Assembly: GCA_913775525.1 (NCBI GenBank)
Contig: CAJYLH010000013.1
Span: 1-40,046 of the forward strand
Length of the DNA stretch: 40,046 bases
Direction: 5' to 3'
Source of the DNA: an uncultured Chryseobacterium sp.
Lineage (GTDB): Bacteria > Bacteroidota > Bacteroidia > Flavobacteriales > Weeksellaceae
Positions 8,970-16,339 of this stretch are shown in pieces (the stretch's first letter is position 1; each line of letters opens with the position of its first letter). The notes beneath the pieces were generated by a model. The model ran no database searches. It had not been told where the DNA came from and saw nothing but the letters and a program-made list of their open reading frames with translations. The position numbers and the translations under genes were made by a program.

Positions 8970-10607
8970 TTATTTTTTAATCAGTTTAGTACTTGCTGTT
9001 TTGTTGTCGGTGGTTTTTACGCTTACCAGGTAAGCCCCCTGCACCAAGGCCTGGGTGTTAATCTTTGTCACTAAGTTCTTCGTCCTGATGCTCTGAAGCT
9101 GCCTTCCACCCATATCATACACGCTGATCTCAGCTTCAAACGCTGCCGCTCTCTGACCCTCAAACCCTATTTCTACATACGCATAATCTGAGACCGGGTT
9201 CGGGTAGATCTTAATGTCCTGCTTCTCGATCAGCTGATCGATCTGGCTGTCGCCAAGCTTCACGATCTTCCAATTCTCCTTACCCAGTTCCTCTGCGCTG
9301 GTCCCTGCTAATATGATGGTGCCGTCACGGTTCAGCTTAATATCCGATAATCGTTCTTCCTTTTTGCTGGATTCCCCCTTCACATGCTTTCTCCACTGCT
9401 CATTGCCATTCTGGTCCAGATACAGCATCCAGAACTTCTCATCATCAGATTCTATCCTTCCTTCTGCCTGCGTGTAACCACCTAATAAAATGCCTTTAGT
9501 AGTATCCTGCCCATCTTGGTTCCTGGCTCCTGACTCCTGGCTCTTAACCTTACTCACCACACTCATTCCCATTAAGACATCCCGGTTCTTAAAGCTGTAG
9601 GATTTCTGCCAGCTTTCTTCTCCTTTTTGATTAATCGAAATAAGCCATATGTCTGTTCCTTCTTCTATGCCTACCGTTTTATTCCCTGATCTTTCCGATC
9701 TGGATTCACCGCCAATCAGATAGCCGGTGGAAGTGAGAACTAAAGTCCTCAGATGATCATCGCCTTGGCCACCGAAATTCTTTTCCCACTCGACTTTATT
9801 GTCTTTTGACAGCTTGACGATCCAATAGTCACCTTCGCCATGGTTCTCAGCCGACTTAGCATAATTGATAAGTGATGATTGATGATTGATTTTATCATTC
9901 ATAGAAACGCTTCCGCTCCTGGAATACATCCCTAGCAAGGCACCGCCGTCCTTCGTTGGGATCATCTTTTCCACTTCATCCAGGCCTCTGCCGCCTAAGA
10001 TCAATTGGGAGATTTCTTTGCCGTTTTTATCCAGCCTGATGATCCAGGCATCTTTGGAACCGTAGCCTTTTTCTGAGTTCTGGATGTTCCCGGCCACAAA
10101 GAATCCTAAGTCCGTGGTCTGGATCACCGACCTGGCTTCTTCATCCGAGGCAGTGCCTAAAGTCTTCTGCCATAGCTCTTGTCCATCGCTTCCAAGCCTT
10201 ATGAGCCAGAAATCACTGCCTCCTTTAGAATCATCCTTCTTATCCAGGCCTTTGTCAGAAAAACTCGTCCCTGCAATAAGATATCCTCCCTCTTGTGTAT
10301 TGACCGTAGCCGAAAGAAAATCATGGTTTTGACCTGAAAAGTATTTTTCCCAAACGAGATCTCCTGATTGGTTAAATTTTATCAGGTGATAATCGTAGCC
10401 CAGGTTTTGATTGCCTTCCCCAGAAAGCTTTTTGGACTGGATCGAGCTTCCGGTAATTAAGTACTGCTGGTCAATGGTCGTGGTTACCTGGGACAGGAAA
10501 TCCTGTGAGGAAGACTCAATGTCTTTCTGCCAGAGGACATTCTGGGCAGACACCCCCAGAACTGCGCATAAGAAATAAGCGCCAGTATAGAATTTCTTCA
10601 TACTCAT
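8970..10607 (-). CDS. T9SS-sorted beta-propeller protein
   Basis: A 545-aa exported protein. I start it at MSMKKFYTG because a typical signal peptide ends at VSAQ; an in-frame ATG at 10670 would add 21 residues that do not look like a signal. Six or so repeats of about 50-60 residues carry the pattern 'G-x-x-x-W-x-K ... DGG-[YF]-hh-x-G' (SGDLVWEKYF, DGQELWQKTL, DNKVEWEKNF, KGEESWQKSY, NGNEQWRKHV), suggesting a propeller. The C-terminus is a type A sorting domain (IYPNPVSDYAYVEI ... GAYLVSVKT, ending LIKK), so the T9SS would carry it to the cell surface. Two loops hold low-complexity insertions at about residues 236-249 and 353-364. It leads the RHS operon and is richer in G+C than the genes behind it. 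Confidence 0.88.
   Translation of the reverse strand: MSMKKFYTGAYFLCAVLGVSAQNVLWQKDIESSSQDFLSQVTTTIDQQYLITGSSIQSKKLSGEGNQNLGYDYHLIKFNQSGDLVWEKYFSGQNHDFLSATVNTQEGGYLIAGTSFSDKGLDKKDDSKGGSDFWLIRLGSDGQELWQKTLGTASDEEARSVIQTTDLGFFVAGNIQNSEKGYGSKDAWIIRLDKNGKEISQLILGGRGLDEVEKMIPTKDGGALLGMYSRSGSVSMNDKINHQSSLINYAKSAENHGEGDYWIVKLSKDNKVEWEKNFGGQGDDHLRTLVLTSTGYLIGGESRSERSGNKTVGIEEGTDIWLISINQKGEESWQKSYSFKNRDVLMGMSVVSKVKSQESGARNQDGQDTTKGILLGGYTQAEGRIESDDEKFWMLYLDQNGNEQWRKHVKGESSKKEERLSDIKLNRDGTIILAGTSAEELGKENWKIVKLGDSQIDQLIEKQDIKIYPNPVSDYAYVEIGFEGQRAAAFEAEISVYDMGGRQLQSIRTKNLVTKINTQALVQGAYLVSVKTTDNKTASTKLIKK
9516..9548 (-). repeat. In-frame CAGGAG-type low-complexity repeat
   Basis: On the coding strand the segment reads AAGAGCCAGGAGTCAGGAGC and continues CAGGAACCAAG, a degenerate run of (C/T)CAGGA(G/A)-like units. 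It encodes KSQESGARNQ in a propeller loop where the neighbouring blades have nothing similar. Confidence 0.6.
9861..9900 (-). repeat. In-frame ATCAATC-type low-complexity repeat
   Basis: The plus strand has GATGATTGATGATTGAT beside ATAATTGATAAG. On the coding strand this gives AATCAATCATCAATCATCAC and then TTATCAATTAT, coding for INHQSSLINY in a propeller loop. The same kind of simple sequence occurs between genes elsewhere in the window (see 37314-37408). Confidence 0.6.
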
Positions 10608-10741
10608 GTTTTTTGAAGTTTGTTGGTATTGTTTTAAAAATTTGCGGCTAATATACCTTTTTTGTCTCACAAAAAAAGATGTGTTACAGAAATTTAATAT
10701 TATAGTTTTTAGTTATTTATAATAAAGTTATGTAAGCCAAG

Positions 10742-10756
10742 CGACAAAATTTGTCG
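10742..10756. promoter_or_regulatory. Palindrome upstream of the RHS operon
   Basis: CGACAAA-A-TTTGTCG is a perfect palindrome with 7-bp arms, 135 bases upstream of the propeller start. Its position suits a dimeric regulator, but no regulator is known to me for this motif, and no clear -33/-7 promoter can be tied to it. Confidence 0.35.
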
Positions 10757-10817
10757 TATTAAAATGAATAAAAAAATATTTGAAATATTTATTATTCTAA
10801 CAATTCAAAATCAAGAA

Positions 10818-10843
10818 GCCGCCCCGGACGATGCCGGGACGGC
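10818..10843 (-). terminator. Rho-independent terminator of the NIL-domain gene
   Basis: On the minus strand GCCGTCCCGG pairs with CCGGGGCGGC (one G-U pair) around the loop CATCGT, and is followed by TTCTTGATTTTG. It lies 30 bases beyond the stop of the 103-aa gene. Confidence 0.75.
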
Positions 10844-10872
10844 CATTGTAATCAAAACCAATATGAATCTTT

Positions 10873-11184
10873 TTAGGTGTACTTCCGGCAGGTATATGCT
10901 ACTGAAGTACTCAGTAACCTGTTCTGTATAAGATAATGCTCCAGCCTTTGGTGATCTTCCGCACTTACATCAATGTACAGCTGCACATACCCGAAATCCC
11001 GGCCGTCAAGGTATTCTATTTGTGCAGACAGCACCCGGTGGCAGATTCCGAACTTACGGTACATGGCATTCATAAGATGCTCCAGTTTCATTTTACCGTT
11101 AAGCTCAATTTCGAGTATCAGTTCCCTGGTTTCCTGTAAAGGCGGATTGTGCAACACATGCAGTTCGCGGTCAGATCTTATCAT
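10873..11184 (-). CDS. Orphan NIL-domain-like protein
   Basis: A 103-aa soluble protein resembling the NIL (ferredoxin-like, ACT-related) domain found at the C-terminus of MetN methionine-transport ATPases: an ELILEIELNG strand, a helix, then VLSAQIEYLDGRDFGYVQL and a closing helix and strand. In MetN this domain binds methionine and shuts down transport. Here it stands alone: an in-frame stop lies seven codons upstream of the start, and no ATPase, permease or methionine gene is nearby. It has its own promoter (11231-11260) and terminator (10818-10843), so it is a self-contained unit. A free-standing small-molecule sensor is a reasonable guess; the ligand is unknown. Confidence 0.7.
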   Translation of the reverse strand: MIRSDRELHVLHNPPLQETRELILEIELNGKMKLEHLMNAMYRKFGICHRVLSAQIEYLDGRDFGYVQLYIDVSAEDHQRLEHYLIQNRLLSTSVAYTCRKYT

Positions 11185-11230
11185 AGCAGAGGCATTAGTG
11201 GGTCATTATAGTATGTCATTAAATCTTTAA

Positions 11231-11260
11231 CAAAAATATAAAAAATTATTACCCCACCAA
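11231..11260 (-). promoter_or_regulatory. Bacteroidota-type promoter for the NIL-domain gene
   Basis: On the minus strand TTG (11258-11260), a 19-base spacer and TATTTTTG (11231-11238) match the TTG-N19..23-TAnnTTTG consensus, 46 bases before the start codon. Confidence 0.6.
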
Positions 11261-11319
11261 ATTAGTAGACTAATAATTTTCAATTTTAACATTTTAGCTT
11301 TTGATTAAAAAAAATTATG

Positions 11320-11973
11320 CTATAATTCCCGGATCCTTTGCAGCTTTTCCGAACCCGCGAGCCCGTTGGGATTACAGCCCGGCTGCCCTTCCGGAACTTC
11401 AAGGCCCTTCTGCTTGTAGAATTTCTGCCAGAATTCATTGGTTTTTCCGGTTATAGGATCGACGAATATCATGGGTTCCAGAGTGAAAATATGGTTTTCC
11501 CTGAATGCCCGTTCCACAAAATCTGAACAGTAATAGGAATTCTCATCAAGAATATAGTTGAAATTATAAGGCTTGCCTGTCATGGACTCTGCTTTTTCCA
11601 GCGCAGCAGGTATGGCTGTACGGTATGGCGGCTTTAAGCGGTAGACCACTACTTTTTGTCCGTCATCAGACTGGTCCTTCAGGAAATCTTTCAGAGGCTG
11701 TTTTTGGGAACCGCCTTCTGGTGCCGCATGCAGCACGTAAGGATGGCTACCGTACCAGGCAAGAATCCCGATATGGTCAAAAGAAGCCTGTGCCTGCTTT
11801 TGGGTCACATTATTAATGGCACCGGAAAGCCCGGTCGGTTTTGCCGTTACAAAGAGCAGATCGCCGTCTTTCAGGTCTGCTACCCTGGAACTCCTGCAGC
11901 TGCAAAGCACTGCTGCCATGCACACGGCAAAGAAGAGTTGCAGCAGGCTACTTTTTCTTAAAATTCTTTTCAT
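11320..11973 (-). CDS. YiiX-like permuted papain-fold lipoprotein
   Basis: A 217-aa protein of the YiiX/YebB group (circularly permuted NlpC/P60, papain-like fold), probably a cysteine peptidase or amidase in the periplasm. I start it at MKRILRKSS, which gives a lipoprotein signal ending LCSC with the lipidated cysteine at about residue 26; a longer frame from 12021 has no signal. The likely catalytic residues are H67 (FDHIGIL) and C149 (YYCSDFVERAF). The opening 'LKDGDLLFV' is also typical of the family. The start overlaps the DUF1801 gene by 26 nt, so the two are likely translated together. The substrate is unknown. Confidence 0.85.
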   Translation of the reverse strand: MKRILRKSSLLQLFFAVCMAAVLCSCRSSRVADLKDGDLLFVTAKPTGLSGAINNVTQKQAQASFDHIGILAWYGSHPYVLHAAPEGGSQKQPLKDFLKDQSDDGQKVVVYRLKPPYRTAIPAALEKAESMTGKPYNFNYILDENSYYCSDFVERAFRENHIFTLEPMIFVDPITGKTNEFWQKFYKQKGLEVPEGQPGCNPNGLAGSEKLQRIREL

Positions 11974-12406
11974 AGCATTCAATCCAGTTCTGGACGGTGA
12001 TCTTTTTACACAGTTCGGCAATCAGTTCCATCGGAATATCATCCATCTTTTTAAACCTGACGCATGACTTCCCCATATCCAGCTTCCGCTTTGAATATTT
12101 GGGGTATTCACTGGTAAACCATTCCAGCAGTTCCGGCTGAGCGTACATTCCCATATGGTACAGGGCAATGAAATTTTTCTGTGAGGCAATGCTGATCAAC
12201 GGCAACGGCGTTCCGGGGCTGCAATGGTAACCTGCAGGATAGAGATCCAGCGGAACACCCCAACCCGGCATTCCGTACCCCATCCCGAATGTGAACCCTT
12301 CAGGAAGGTTTGTATCGATCGTAGCTGAAAGCCTCTTGAATATGTCCTGTCTTTCTTCAGGGATCTGTGACAGGTATTCTTCTGCCGATAAAGCTGTAGT
12401 CTGCAT
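11948..12406 (-). CDS. DUF1801 (YdhG-like) protein
   Basis: A 152-aa cytoplasmic protein of the DUF1801/YdhG family, whose fold resembles iron chaperone frataxin but whose role is unsettled. Seen here: LSAEEYLSQIPEERQDIFKR at the N-terminus, GMGYGMPGWGVPL, IALYHMGMY, and the family's C-terminal 'GKSCVRFKKMDDIPMELIAEL'-like block (split here by its usual Lys-rich turn). It is the first gene of a two-gene minus-strand unit with the YiiX-like lipoprotein, overlapping it by 26 nt. It diverges from the aminotransferase gene, so promoters for both lie in 12407-12522. Confidence 0.82.
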   Translation of the reverse strand: MQTTALSAEEYLSQIPEERQDIFKRLSATIDTNLPEGFTFGMGYGMPGWGVPLDLYPAGYHCSPGTPLPLISIASQKNFIALYHMGMYAQPELLEWFTSEYPKYSKRKLDMGKSCVRFKKMDDIPMELIAELCKKITVQNWIECYEKNFKKK

Positions 12407-12496
12407 ATATTGCCATTTTTAAAAGGCTAAAATTATTAAAATTTACAGATAGTTCATTTCAAAACAGGATTATTTTCTTATTGGAAAATTAAATCT

Positions 12497-12504
12497 TATT
12501 TTTG
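12497..12504 (+). promoter_or_regulatory. -7 element of the aminotransferase promoter
   Basis: TATTTTTG matches TAnnTTTG and lies 18 bases before the start codon. The only TTG upstream (12481-12483) is 13 bases away, shorter than usual, so the -33 part is uncertain. Confidence 0.4.
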
Positions 12505-12522
12505 TCATACAAATTTTAAACA

Positions 12523-13731
12523 ATGCCGAACATTTCAAACAGAGCACTGCACATGCCGCCTTCACCGGTAAGAAAACTGGTTCCCTTCGCTTTACAGGCG
12601 AAGCAAAAAGGAATAAAAGTATATCACCTCAACATCGGGCAGCCCGATATTGAAACCCCGGAAACGGCTTTGAATGCTTTAAAGAACATTGATTTAAAAG
12701 TACTGGAATATGCTTTATCAGAAGGTAACCTGGAGTACAGGAAAGCCCTTACCGAATACTATCATTCGCTAAGTTTTACGGATCTGACGCCTGATAACTT
12801 CATCGTGACCAACGGTGGATCCGAGGCTTTGAATTTTGCGATCTCAACATTATGCGATGACGGGGATGAAGTTATTATTCCTGAACCGTATTATGCCAAT
12901 TACAACGGATTCACGAGCACATTCAATGTGAATGTAGTCGCTGTACCTTCAAGCATCGATACCGGGTTTGCCCTGCCTCCGATTGAAGATTTCGAAAAAA
13001 AGATCACCGCCAGAACAAGAGCCATCGTCATCTGTAATCCTGGAAACCCAACCGGTTATTTGTATACACGCGAAGAACTTCAGAAACTGGCAGAAATTGC
13101 CTTGAAATATGACATTGTTGTAATTTCCGATGAAGTGTACAGGGAATATGTATATGACGGCAAGCAGCAGGTTTCCATGCTGGCCTTCCCGGAACTGAGC
13201 GAGAACTGTATTATCATTGATTCTGAATCCAAGCGGTATTCCATGTGTGGCGTAAGAATCGGATGTATGATTACCCGTTCCAAAAAAATACGTGATGCAG
13301 CTATGCTGTTTGCCCAGGCCAGGTTAAGCCCTGTGCTATTAGGCCAGATTGCAGCGACAGCCGCCCACCAGAATGACGGCGCTTACATCAGGGCCGTGAG
13401 AGAAGAATACACACACCGAAGAAACGTGCTTGTAGATTTACTCAATGCTATCCCAGGTGTGATCTGCCCGAAACCGAAAGGCGCTTTCTACTGCGTGGCC
13501 GAACTTCCGGTAGACGATACGGAAAAATTTGCCCAATGGCTTCTGGAAAGTTATTCCAATGTAAACCGCGACACCATTATGGTGGCTCCTGCGGGTGGAT
13601 TTTACAGCGATCCGGAACTCGGTAAAAAGCAGGTAAGAATTGCCTACGTTTTAAAAGAGGAAGATTTAAGAAGAAGTGTGGAGATCTTAAAGGATGCACT
13701 TGAAAAATACAAAGCGGAATTCACCCTTTAA
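12523..13731 (+). CDS. PLP-dependent aminotransferase (class I/II)
   Basis: A 402-aa fold-type I aminotransferase of the aspartate/aromatic/alanine group, moving amino groups between amino acids and 2-oxo acids. Seen: HLNIGQPDIETP near the N-terminus, VTNGGSEAL, the ICNPGNPTGYLY signature, SDEVYREYVYDG, and the PLP-binding lysine K237 in SESKRYSMCGVRIG. Length is normal. Substrate preference cannot be read from the sequence; aspartate or a broad range is likely. It opens a plus-strand run with the lipoprotein, murB and proC, with a 13-base gap to the next gene. Confidence 0.92.
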   Translation: MPNISNRALHMPPSPVRKLVPFALQAKQKGIKVYHLNIGQPDIETPETALNALKNIDLKVLEYALSEGNLEYRKALTEYYHSLSFTDLTPDNFIVTNGGSEALNFAISTLCDDGDEVIIPEPYYANYNGFTSTFNVNVVAVPSSIDTGFALPPIEDFEKKITARTRAIVICNPGNPTGYLYTREELQKLAEIALKYDIVVISDEVYREYVYDGKQQVSMLAFPELSENCIIIDSESKRYSMCGVRIGCMITRSKKIRDAAMLFAQARLSPVLLGQIAATAAHQNDGAYIRAVREEYTHRRNVLVDLLNAIPGVICPKPKGAFYCVAELPVDDTEKFAQWLLESYSNVNRDTIMVAPAGGFYSDPELGKKQVRIAYVLKEEDLRRSVEILKDALEKYKAEFTL

Positions 13732-13744
13732 TCACTCATATAAG

Positions 13745-14221
13745 ATGTCAGCAATACAGCCTACAAGGATGAACTTCTTCCCCATCGTTGTATTGCTGAT
13801 GTTTTTTTCATGCCATAAAGAACCTGAAAAGCCCGGGCCGGCATCTTCCGGCGAAATCAGCCAGATTATCCTTTCCTACGTCGGCGGAAACCGCGGATCC
13901 TATACGATCATTAAAGTAAGCCAAGACTCCATCCATGTGGAAAAAGGCAATACCACAGATAAAAGCCATACGGAGAACAATAAAGCCATCAGCGAAGCCA
14001 CCTGGAAACAGCTCATCAAGCCTATCGACATCCGTACGCTCAATAAGATCCGGAGCTCACCGAGCCAACAGTCCGTAGACCGTACCGACGAAACATTTCA
14101 GGTAAAAACACGCAATAAAGTCCATGTATATGTGAATGCGTATACCGATACGCTCCATTACAGGCAGCTGGAACATTTTAAAATTCAACTGGAAAAGATC
14201 CTTCCGACAGACCATTATTAA
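13745..14221 (+). CDS. Small predicted lipoprotein
   Basis: A 158-aa protein I cannot assign to a family. MSAIQPTRMNFFPIVVLLMF and FSC make a lipoprotein signal with the cysteine at residue 23 followed by HKEPEKPGP, a disordered linker. A frame open from 13694 would place 17 extra residues before the signal and overlap the aminotransferase, so I prefer 13745; 13769 (MNFFP) is also possible. The mature part has alternating strands (IILSYVGGNRGSYTIIKVSQ, KVHVYVNAYTDTLHY). It sits 13 bases after the aminotransferase gene and 3 before murB, so it is cotranscribed with cell-wall synthesis. Confidence 0.75.
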   Translation: MSAIQPTRMNFFPIVVLLMFFSCHKEPEKPGPASSGEISQIILSYVGGNRGSYTIIKVSQDSIHVEKGNTTDKSHTENNKAISEATWKQLIKPIDIRTLNKIRSSPSQQSVDRTDETFQVKTRNKVHVYVNAYTDTLHYRQLEHFKIQLEKILPTDHY

Positions 14222-14224
14222 GCC

Positions 14225-15238
14225 ATGCAAGAAAACGTTTCCTTACAGCCGTTCAATACTTTCGGTGTTGAAGCCAAAGCCCGATATTTCACTGAAATCC
14301 ATACGCCTGAAGAATTGAAGACAGCCGTTAACTTTTCTTCTTCCCGCGCCCTGAAAACCTTATTACTGGGAGGAGGCAGCAACATCCTGCTGACCGGGAA
14401 TTTCGACGGACTGGCCATCAGGCTGGACCTGAAAGGGATTTCTGAACAGCCGGACGGTAATAACCACATCCTGGTAACTGCACAGGCAGGGGAAAACTGG
14501 CATGAATTCGTCATGTATTGCCTGGAAAAAAATTATGGCGGACTGGAAAACCTTGCCCTGATTCCCGGCAATGTGGGCACTTGTCCGATCCAGAATATAG
14601 GAGCGTACGGAACAGAGATCAAAGATATTTTTGTACGATGCAGTGTTTTGAACCTCAGCAGTATGGAAACGGAAGATTTTGATCTCGAAAAATGCCGTTT
14701 CGGTTACCGTGATTCTATATTCAAGCAGGAAGGAAAAGGGCAATACATTATCCTGAGCGTAACCTTCAGGCTAACCACTCAGCATCACAGCATCAAAACA
14801 GAATATGGCGCCATTCGTGGCGAGCTTAGCAATGCAGGAATCGCAGAGCCTACCATCCGTGATGTGGCTCAGGCCGTCATCAGCATCCGCAAGAGCAAAC
14901 TGCCGGACCCGAAAGAAACAGGAAATGCGGGAAGCTTCTTTAAAAACCCGACAATTCCCTTACCACAGTTTGAGGAACTGCAGATAAGGTTTCCCCATAT
15001 TCAAGGATATCCTAACGGAGACACCGTAAAAGTTCCTGCCGGATGGCTGATTGAGCAATGCGGATGGAAGGGTAAAAAGATTGGCAATGTAGCTTCACAT
15101 CCATTACAGGCACTGGTCATTATCAATGCGACCGGGCAGGCAACCGGTAAGGAGATTTTTGATTTTTCCACCCTGATTATTGATTCCGTACGGGAAAAAT
15201 TCGGGATCGAACTGGAACGGGAGGTGAATATCATATAA
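14225..15238 (+). CDS. murB: UDP-N-acetylmuramate dehydrogenase
   Basis: MurB (337 aa) reduces UDP-GlcNAc-enolpyruvate to UDP-MurNAc with NADPH and FAD, in the cytoplasm, the second committed step of peptidoglycan synthesis. Seen: LQPFNTFGVEAKA at the start, the FAD site LLLGGGSNIL, ALIPGNVGTCPIQNIGAYG, the catalytic serine S237 in GNAGSFFKNP, and PAGWLIEQCGWKG. The central FGYRDSIFK stretch and length are those of type I (E. coli-like) MurB. It follows the small lipoprotein by 3 bases. Confidence 0.96.
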   Translation: MQENVSLQPFNTFGVEAKARYFTEIHTPEELKTAVNFSSSRALKTLLLGGGSNILLTGNFDGLAIRLDLKGISEQPDGNNHILVTAQAGENWHEFVMYCLEKNYGGLENLALIPGNVGTCPIQNIGAYGTEIKDIFVRCSVLNLSSMETEDFDLEKCRFGYRDSIFKQEGKGQYIILSVTFRLTTQHHSIKTEYGAIRGELSNAGIAEPTIRDVAQAVISIRKSKLPDPKETGNAGSFFKNPTIPLPQFEELQIRFPHIQGYPNGDTVKVPAGWLIEQCGWKGKKIGNVASHPLQALVIINATGQATGKEIFDFSTLIIDSVREKFGIELEREVNII

Positions 15239-15324
15239 ATCTGCAACGCTTTGCTGATAAAGCTTGCTTAAAATAATAGGGTTCAACTGAATTCAAACCC
15301 ATCATACCACTAAAAAACACAGTT

Positions 15325-16128
15325 ATGAAAATCGCAATCCTCGGAGCCGGAAATATGGGCCTGTCTTTTTCGAAATCATTCCTGAAATATGAACTGACAG
15401 AGCCTGAAAACCTCCATTTAATCATAAGAAACTCTGCCAGGCGTCCTAAACTAGCTGAAGAATTCCCGAAGTCGGAAATTTCAACGTTTGATCAGGTAAA
15501 GGAACTGGACGCAGACATCATCATCCTGGCCGTTAAGCCTCAGGACTTTCTTCACCTTGCTGAAAACTTCCAGTTTAAACTGAAAGAACACCAAATGGTT
15601 TTATCCATTATGGCTGGAATCAAAATCGAAAAAATACAGAAAGTACTGAACCACCCTACAGTGGTAAGAGCCATGCCTAACTCACCTACCCTTCTCGGAA
15701 TGGGAATTACTGGCTATACCGCCGCAGAGGGAATTGCCTTCAGCCAGCTGATGAATATTGAACGGTTGCTGAATTCCACCGGAAGATCGGTTTATCTTGA
15801 AGATGAAGGCCTGCTGGACGGTGTAACGGCACTTTCGGGAAGCGGGCCGGCGTACTTTTATTACATTGTCGATGCAATGATCAAAGCCGGGGTTGAAATG
15901 GGAATCCAGGAGAACCTGTCCAGGCTTTTTGTGAAACAGACCCTGCTGGGCGCTTATCATCTGATTAATAATTCCGACAAGAGCTTGGAAGAGCTCATCA
16001 GCGATGTTGCTTCAAAAGGCGGAACCACCGAAGCTGCCCTGAATACATTCAATGAAAACAACCTGAAAGACATCCTGAAAAACGGAATCCTGAATGCGGA
16101 GAAACGTGCCCGGGAACTGAATGGCTGA
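15325..16128 (+). CDS. proC: Pyrroline-5-carboxylate reductase
   Basis: ProC (267 aa) makes L-proline from pyrroline-5-carboxylate with NAD(P)H. The N-terminal dinucleotide fold has GAGNMGLSFSKSF; VVRAMPNSPTLLGMG, the signature ALSGSGPAYFYYIVDAM (about residues 171-187) and SKGGTTEAALNTF complete the family pattern. Length is normal. It is 86 bases after murB; the operon with the aminotransferase and murB may continue into it or it may have its own promoter. Confidence 0.95.
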   Translation: MKIAILGAGNMGLSFSKSFLKYELTEPENLHLIIRNSARRPKLAEEFPKSEISTFDQVKELDADIIILAVKPQDFLHLAENFQFKLKEHQMVLSIMAGIKIEKIQKVLNHPTVVRAMPNSPTLLGMGITGYTAAEGIAFSQLMNIERLLNSTGRSVYLEDEGLLDGVTALSGSGPAYFYYIVDAMIKAGVEMGIQENLSRLFVKQTLLGAYHLINNSDKSLEELISDVASKGGTTEAALNTFNENNLKDILKNGILNAEKRARELNG

Positions 16129-16300
16129 TTCAGAAATCAAAGGAAATAAATAATACCTACATCCGGAATTACAAATTCTGTATGCAGTTCGAAATGAATT
16201 TCTATTAAAAAAGATATGCTCTAAGATTCCATAAAATCTGATTTTTATCATTTATTTTAATTTATTCTAAATAAGATTTACTCAATGTCAATTAAATTGA

Positions 16301-16308
16301 TAGATTTG
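16301..16308 (+). promoter_or_regulatory. -7 element upstream of the TonB-receptor operon
   Basis: TAGATTTG fits TAnnTTTG, 31 bases before the start codon. At the expected -33 distance there is TTTA rather than TTG, so the promoter may be weak or need an activator. Confidence 0.4.
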
Positions 16309-16339
16309 CGCTCTGCTTATTTGAAAATCCAGTAAATCA

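Noticed and set aside
9505-9900. Frameshift or assembly error as the cause of the odd propeller loops
   Set aside because: The reading frame stays open on both sides and the propeller pattern resumes at once, so insertion of whole codons fits better.
10608-10670. 21-residue N-terminal extension of the propeller protein
   Set aside because: The signal peptide begins at MKKFYTG; the extension is basic, lacks features, and would bury the signal.
16241-16275. Possible Fur-type operator before the TonB-receptor operon (TTATTT...AAATAA arms)
   Set aside because: The arms are only 6 bp in a strongly AT-rich stretch and do not match a consensus I can name; such matches are expected by chance.
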